Shown: one piece after another, positions 61,774-64,000 of the stretch
Layout: each line of letters opens with the position of its first letter
How positions within the stretch are numbered: the first letter of the stretch is position 1
Assembly (NCBI GenBank): GCA_963817135.1
Contig: CAWFNG010000016.1
Coordinates: 248,001 to 312,000 of the forward strand
Length of the DNA: 64,000 nucleotides
Direction: 5' to 3'
Origin: VAZQ01 sp963817135
GTDB lineage: Bacteria > Pseudomonadota > Alphaproteobacteria > Rhizobiales > Xanthobacteraceae
Translations under genes and position numbers: made by a program
Notes under the pieces: generated by a model
What the model saw: only the letters and a program-made list of their open reading frames with translations
Databases searched by the model: none
What the model was told of the DNA's origin: nothing

Positions 61774-62070
61774 ATGCTCAAAATGGCTGTTCCCGTTACG
61801 CTATTTGCAACGATGGCAATCCTGAGTCCCAGCATGGCGGAAACCACAAGTGTCCAAATTACCGGCACTGAGGTTGAAAACTTTTGTATTTTCGACGGAA
61901 ACGTATTTTCGGCAGGCTCAATAATTTGCAGCCCCCTCCTTTATGCTCAAGGTCGATCTTTGACATGTCGCGCAAAGGGAGCAAAGGTCACTCCAGCTAC
62001 GACTCCTGCGACAACCTATGCAGTGGCGACCTGGTCTGGCTCTGACGACGTGAAATGCGAAGCTAAATAA
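61774..62070 (+). CDS. Small secreted Cys-containing protein
   Basis: A 98-residue protein with signal peptide (MLKMAVPVTLFATMAILSPSMA). The mature part has four Cys (ENFCIF, IICSPL, LTCRAK, VKCEAK) and TTPATTP, so it likely forms disulfides in the periplasm. The open frame goes further upstream, but ATG 61774 has GGGAG 7 bp before it. Flanked by two copies of a 28-bp repeat. No family is recognised. Confidence 0.6.
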   Translation: MLKMAVPVTLFATMAILSPSMAETTSVQITGTEVENFCIFDGNVFSAGSIICSPLLYAQGRSLTCRAKGAKVTPATTPATTYAVATWSGSDDVKCEAK

Positions 62071-62243
62071 ACCTAAATCTTCTTAAGGGACGGTCTCAGT
62101 TGTCCCCGCGGCCGGCTTCCCATTAACAACCAACATTGTCGCCTGTTGAGGATGCGGGCACCGGAGCGAGCCGGATCGGCGTGTCATCGGGTAACCTCTC
62201 TTGGACTAGTTGGATCTCTTGCTTCTGTTGTGCTTGCCGCGCG

Positions 62244-62271
62244 GCGGCGGGTTGGGGCGCTTGGCGGGATG
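62244..62271. repeat. 28-bp direct repeat, copy 2
   Basis: Second copy of the repeat at 61634-61661, with two mismatches. It lies in the gap between the secreted-protein gene and the DNA ligase gene. Confidence 0.65.
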
Positions 62272-62303
62272 TGCAATTATCCCGAGTTGTCAAGATGCCG
62301 CTG

Positions 62304-62984
62304 TTATACAGGAATGAAAAATTCGTATTCGTCGCCATCGACGATTCGAACCCGCCATTCCCTCTGATCCTCTTCCGCTTCTCGCTTCACTGCCGGCGCA
62401 TTCGGGTTCTTGCTCTTGATCCAGTGTAGTGATCGTCCTGAGATGTAGCGTGAGTCCTTTCGCTTCGACACGATGCCCTCGAGACCCAGCTTGCATGCGT
62501 GCTTAAACAGGATCGCACCATCCCCTTCGATATGCTCATTGAAGGACACGCCGGTTGACGCGCGACCAAGTAACACCCGAAGGGCATCCTTCCGCTTTTC
62601 GAGACGATCATGACGCATGTCTTGGCCGTTTACCTCGATTAGATCGAATGCCCACATGAACACACTGTCATTAGTGTCCGATCGCCGGATCAGCTCGAAA
62701 CAGGCAATCCCGTCATCTCCGCAAGCCACTGCCTCCCCATCGATAATGCAAGAGCGCGCGCCCAACGCGGCCATAGTCTCGACAATCAGCGGGAAGCGCT
62801 TCGTCAGATCGGTACCTGACCGACCGTAGAGCTTCACCTGAGCGCCAATTTTGCGGGCAATAACCCGGAAGCCGTCATGCTTGATCTCATGGACGTGAAA
62901 CTCCCCAGAGGGCGGGCGCGGCGATGATGTGGGAAGGCAGGGCTCTATGAAACCGGCCGGCAGGTCACGCAAATGCAACGGCAT
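62304..62984 (-). CDS. Short ATP-dependent DNA ligase (adenylation domain only)
   Basis: A 226-residue protein with the nucleotidyltransferase core. The catalytic lysine motif is HEIKHDGFR; motif III FMWAFDLI, IV EGIVSKR and V LHWIKSKNP are present. The OB-fold domain is missing; instead a short tail EEDQREWRVRIVDGDEYEFFIPV follows. Short ligases of this kind occur in many Rhizobiales besides LigA and LigD; whether they seal nicks alone is not shown. A remnant of a small hypothetical gene lies just upstream on the same strand. Confidence 0.8.
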   Translation of the reverse strand: MPLHLRDLPAGFIEPCLPTSSPRPPSGEFHVHEIKHDGFRVIARKIGAQVKLYGRSGTDLTKRFPLIVETMAALGARSCIIDGEAVACGDDGIACFELIRRSDTNDSVFMWAFDLIEVNGQDMRHDRLEKRKDALRVLLGRASTGVSFNEHIEGDGAILFKHACKLGLEGIVSKRKDSRYISGRSLHWIKSKNPNAPAVKREAEEDQREWRVRIVDGDEYEFFIPV

Positions 62985-62993
62985 AATGCGCGG

Positions 62994-63126
62994 CTAAATA
63001 GAAGGGCTGTCGGCACGAGTTGAGTCTGCGCGGCACTTTTGCCAGTTCTCCAGAAGCCGCGCCTTGGCTTCCTGTAGGGTTGGCGCCCGGCCGCTCGTTG
63101 TCACTCCCGGTAGATCGGTGGCGAAA
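62994..63126 (-). pseudogene. Remnant of a small hypothetical protein
   Basis: One minus-strand frame reads RPFATDLPGVTTSGRAPTLQEAK then ARLLENWQKCRA before a stop. The pattern GRxxTLEEAKARFxxxW is the end of a small protein often found beside short DNA ligases in Rhizobiales. No start is visible upstream. Confidence 0.4.
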
Positions 63127-63164
63127 GGCCGGTTGGCCGCGGAGAGAGGCGCGGTGGCATGCCG

Positions 63165-63668
63165 TCAGTATAGCGCGCCCGCCCTGGTTGGATCGCTCGT
63201 CGATGAACTGATCGGCGTCGGAACGGGATCGAAAAGACTTGCTACCGCAGCCACCCCCTTGATTGCCGAACTGATGAAATCGCCGGTCGCCGCTACCTTG
63301 CCGGCCTGCTGTGTCTCGCTCGCCAGCACATCGGTCTGCGCCGCTATCCCCATCTCGCCCGCGTAGGCCATGCGTCCGGCCGCGGCCATGGTGTCATAGG
63401 ACTGAGCCTGCTCCTCATAGCCGGCCTCGGTGATGAGCCCCTGCTTCGCCAGAACGTCCTTTGCCAATGCCCCCTGCGCGGCACTGTCAGCCAAAAGATC
63501 GAGCGCCGACCCGGATGCCGCCAGCCCCGCCCCGGCCGTTCCCGCCTGCTGTCCGCCGATGGTCTGGTAAATCTGCCGGTCCAACTGCGTCTGCTGGATG
63601 GCCGTGCTTTCCTTGACGTATTCCTCGTTCTGCCGCGCCAATCCGGCCGGGAGTTCATAATTCGGCAC
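63165..63668 (-). CDS. Phage internal virion/core-like protein
   Basis: A 167-residue protein, strongly Ala/Gly/Gln-rich, with helical repeats such as AGAGLAASGSALDLLADSAAQGALAKDVLAKQG and GRMAYAGEMGIAAQTDVLASETQQAGKVAATG, ending with a possible membrane-active segment FISSAIKGVAAVASLF. This resembles DNA-ejection/internal proteins of podoviruses. No capsid, portal or tail genes are present in the visible part, so it is likely a stranded prophage gene. Start MPNYELPAG at 63668. Confidence 0.6.
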   Translation of the reverse strand: MPNYELPAGLARQNEEYVKESTAIQQTQLDRQIYQTIGGQQAGTAGAGLAASGSALDLLADSAAQGALAKDVLAKQGLITEAGYEEQAQSYDTMAAAGRMAYAGEMGIAAQTDVLASETQQAGKVAATGDFISSAIKGVAAVASLFDPVPTPISSSTSDPTRAGALY

Positions 63669-64000
63669 TTCGGCAAGGTCGCCCTGCGCCTTGTTTCGCG
63701 ATCAGCATTCTGCCGAAGCTCTCGCTGTCGCCAAATTCAATCGCAGCGATGAGCAGCGTAAGCGGCTCGTGGTTGGTGCAGGAGAGAGTCTGATTTATTT
63801 GCCCGCCTGGGCACCGCACCGCGCAAAATGGTCTAGGAGGCCCCCGGTGCGCTTCTATTTCCCCCTGATCCCAACGAGGGCCTCCTAGTAGGTTCCAGCA
63901 GGAACGGAATAACCCTACTTCCTGCGCCGCGTCAGAACCGGGGCAATTAAAAGATTGTTGAACTGTGTCGCCAATGACACAGTTCAATAACAGCATCATG
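63669..64000. other. Right-end intergenic stretch with two palindromes
   Basis: A stem CTAGGAGGCCCCC near 63833-63846 pairs with GAGGGCCTCCTAG at 63877-63889. A 12-bp perfect inverted repeat TTGAACTGTGTC/GACACAGTTCAA with 6-bp spacer lies at 63958-63987 and could be a phage-type operator or a terminator. A minus-strand frame across these stems is not credible as a gene. Confidence 0.55.

Noticed and set aside
63655..63999. 114-codon minus-strand frame at the right edge
   Set aside because: It reads through two palindromes and has no family-like features.
1..64000. CRISPR array or retron
   Set aside because: I found no regularly spaced repeats with unique spacers and no Cas or reverse-transcriptase frame; the repeats seen are palindromic dispersed elements.

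Overview
The window reads as a chromosomal stretch of a GC-rich alphaproteobacterium of the order Hyphomicrobiales (Rhizobiales), probably near Bradyrhizobium, Rhodoplanes or Pseudolabrys. This is inferred from the families and layout present: aapJQMP, RREF-type Tat-exported ABC_sub_bind and Bug solute-binding proteins, a DUF6166 protein, an RgtE/RgtF-like lipid A pair, a short stand-alone ATP-dependent DNA ligase, and dispersed palindromic repeats of a kind common in that group. It cannot be proven from the sequence alone.

Region by region. 1-6.7 kb: the end of an ABC permease, a membrane diguanylate cyclase, then a tightly packed sulfur operon (cysK, AlaX-type tRNA editing, sseA), a solute-binding protein and a persulfide-dioxygenase/rhodanese fusion. 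6.8-12.4 kb: the general L-amino-acid transporter aapJQMP, divergent from metC. 12.5-17 kb: two ABM-like proteins (one with a zinc ribbon), an alcohol dehydrogenase, a fatty-acid-hydroxylase-type desaturase, a DUF6166 protein and a FadR-type GntR regulator that may control the hydroxylase. 17-26.4 kb: a catabolic-looking module with a frameshifted MocR regulator, two DapA-family enzymes, a complete Liv-type importer and a PhyH-type dioxygenase. 26.5-38 kb: envelope genes, namely a polyprenyl-phosphate-sugar/lipid A modification set (LAB_N, GT2, PAP2, GT39), a frameshifted pbpC and a thioester alpha-2-macroglobulin. 38-42.7 kb: a VOC dioxygenase, tRNA-Arg, a Bug protein with a third DapA-family enzyme, and a truncated DUF5615 toxin-like gene.

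42.7-53.2 kb holds the most interesting set. A GTP cyclohydrolase II with a degenerate N-terminal domain, a stand-alone RibD-type reductase, a creatininase/FAPy-deformylase-family amidohydrolase, a 6-pyruvoyl-tetrahydropterin-synthase homologue lacking its catalytic triad, a zinc-less MDR dehydrogenase, a SAM methyltransferase and a GT4 glycosyltransferase lie together, interleaved with an FkbM methyltransferase, a subtilase and a GT-C-like membrane protein. I infer a pathway to an unknown GTP-derived pyrimidine or pteridine that may be methylated and glycosylated.

53.4-56.8 kb: two similar ~165-bp MITE-like arms in inverted orientation bracket an OpgH-like glucosyltransferase and an M20 amidohydrolase; part of the same repeat recurs at 16.3 kb. 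After tRNA-Lys (56.87 kb) the sequence becomes sparse, with small orphan proteins, gene remnants, hairpins and a 33-bp inverted-repeat element, plus a Rap1a/Tai-like protein, an HNH protein, a Tat-exported SDR, a short DNA ligase and a phage-virion-like protein. This resembles a decayed genomic island. Two genes (mocR-like, pbpC) carry single-base frameshifts that could be real or sequencing errors.
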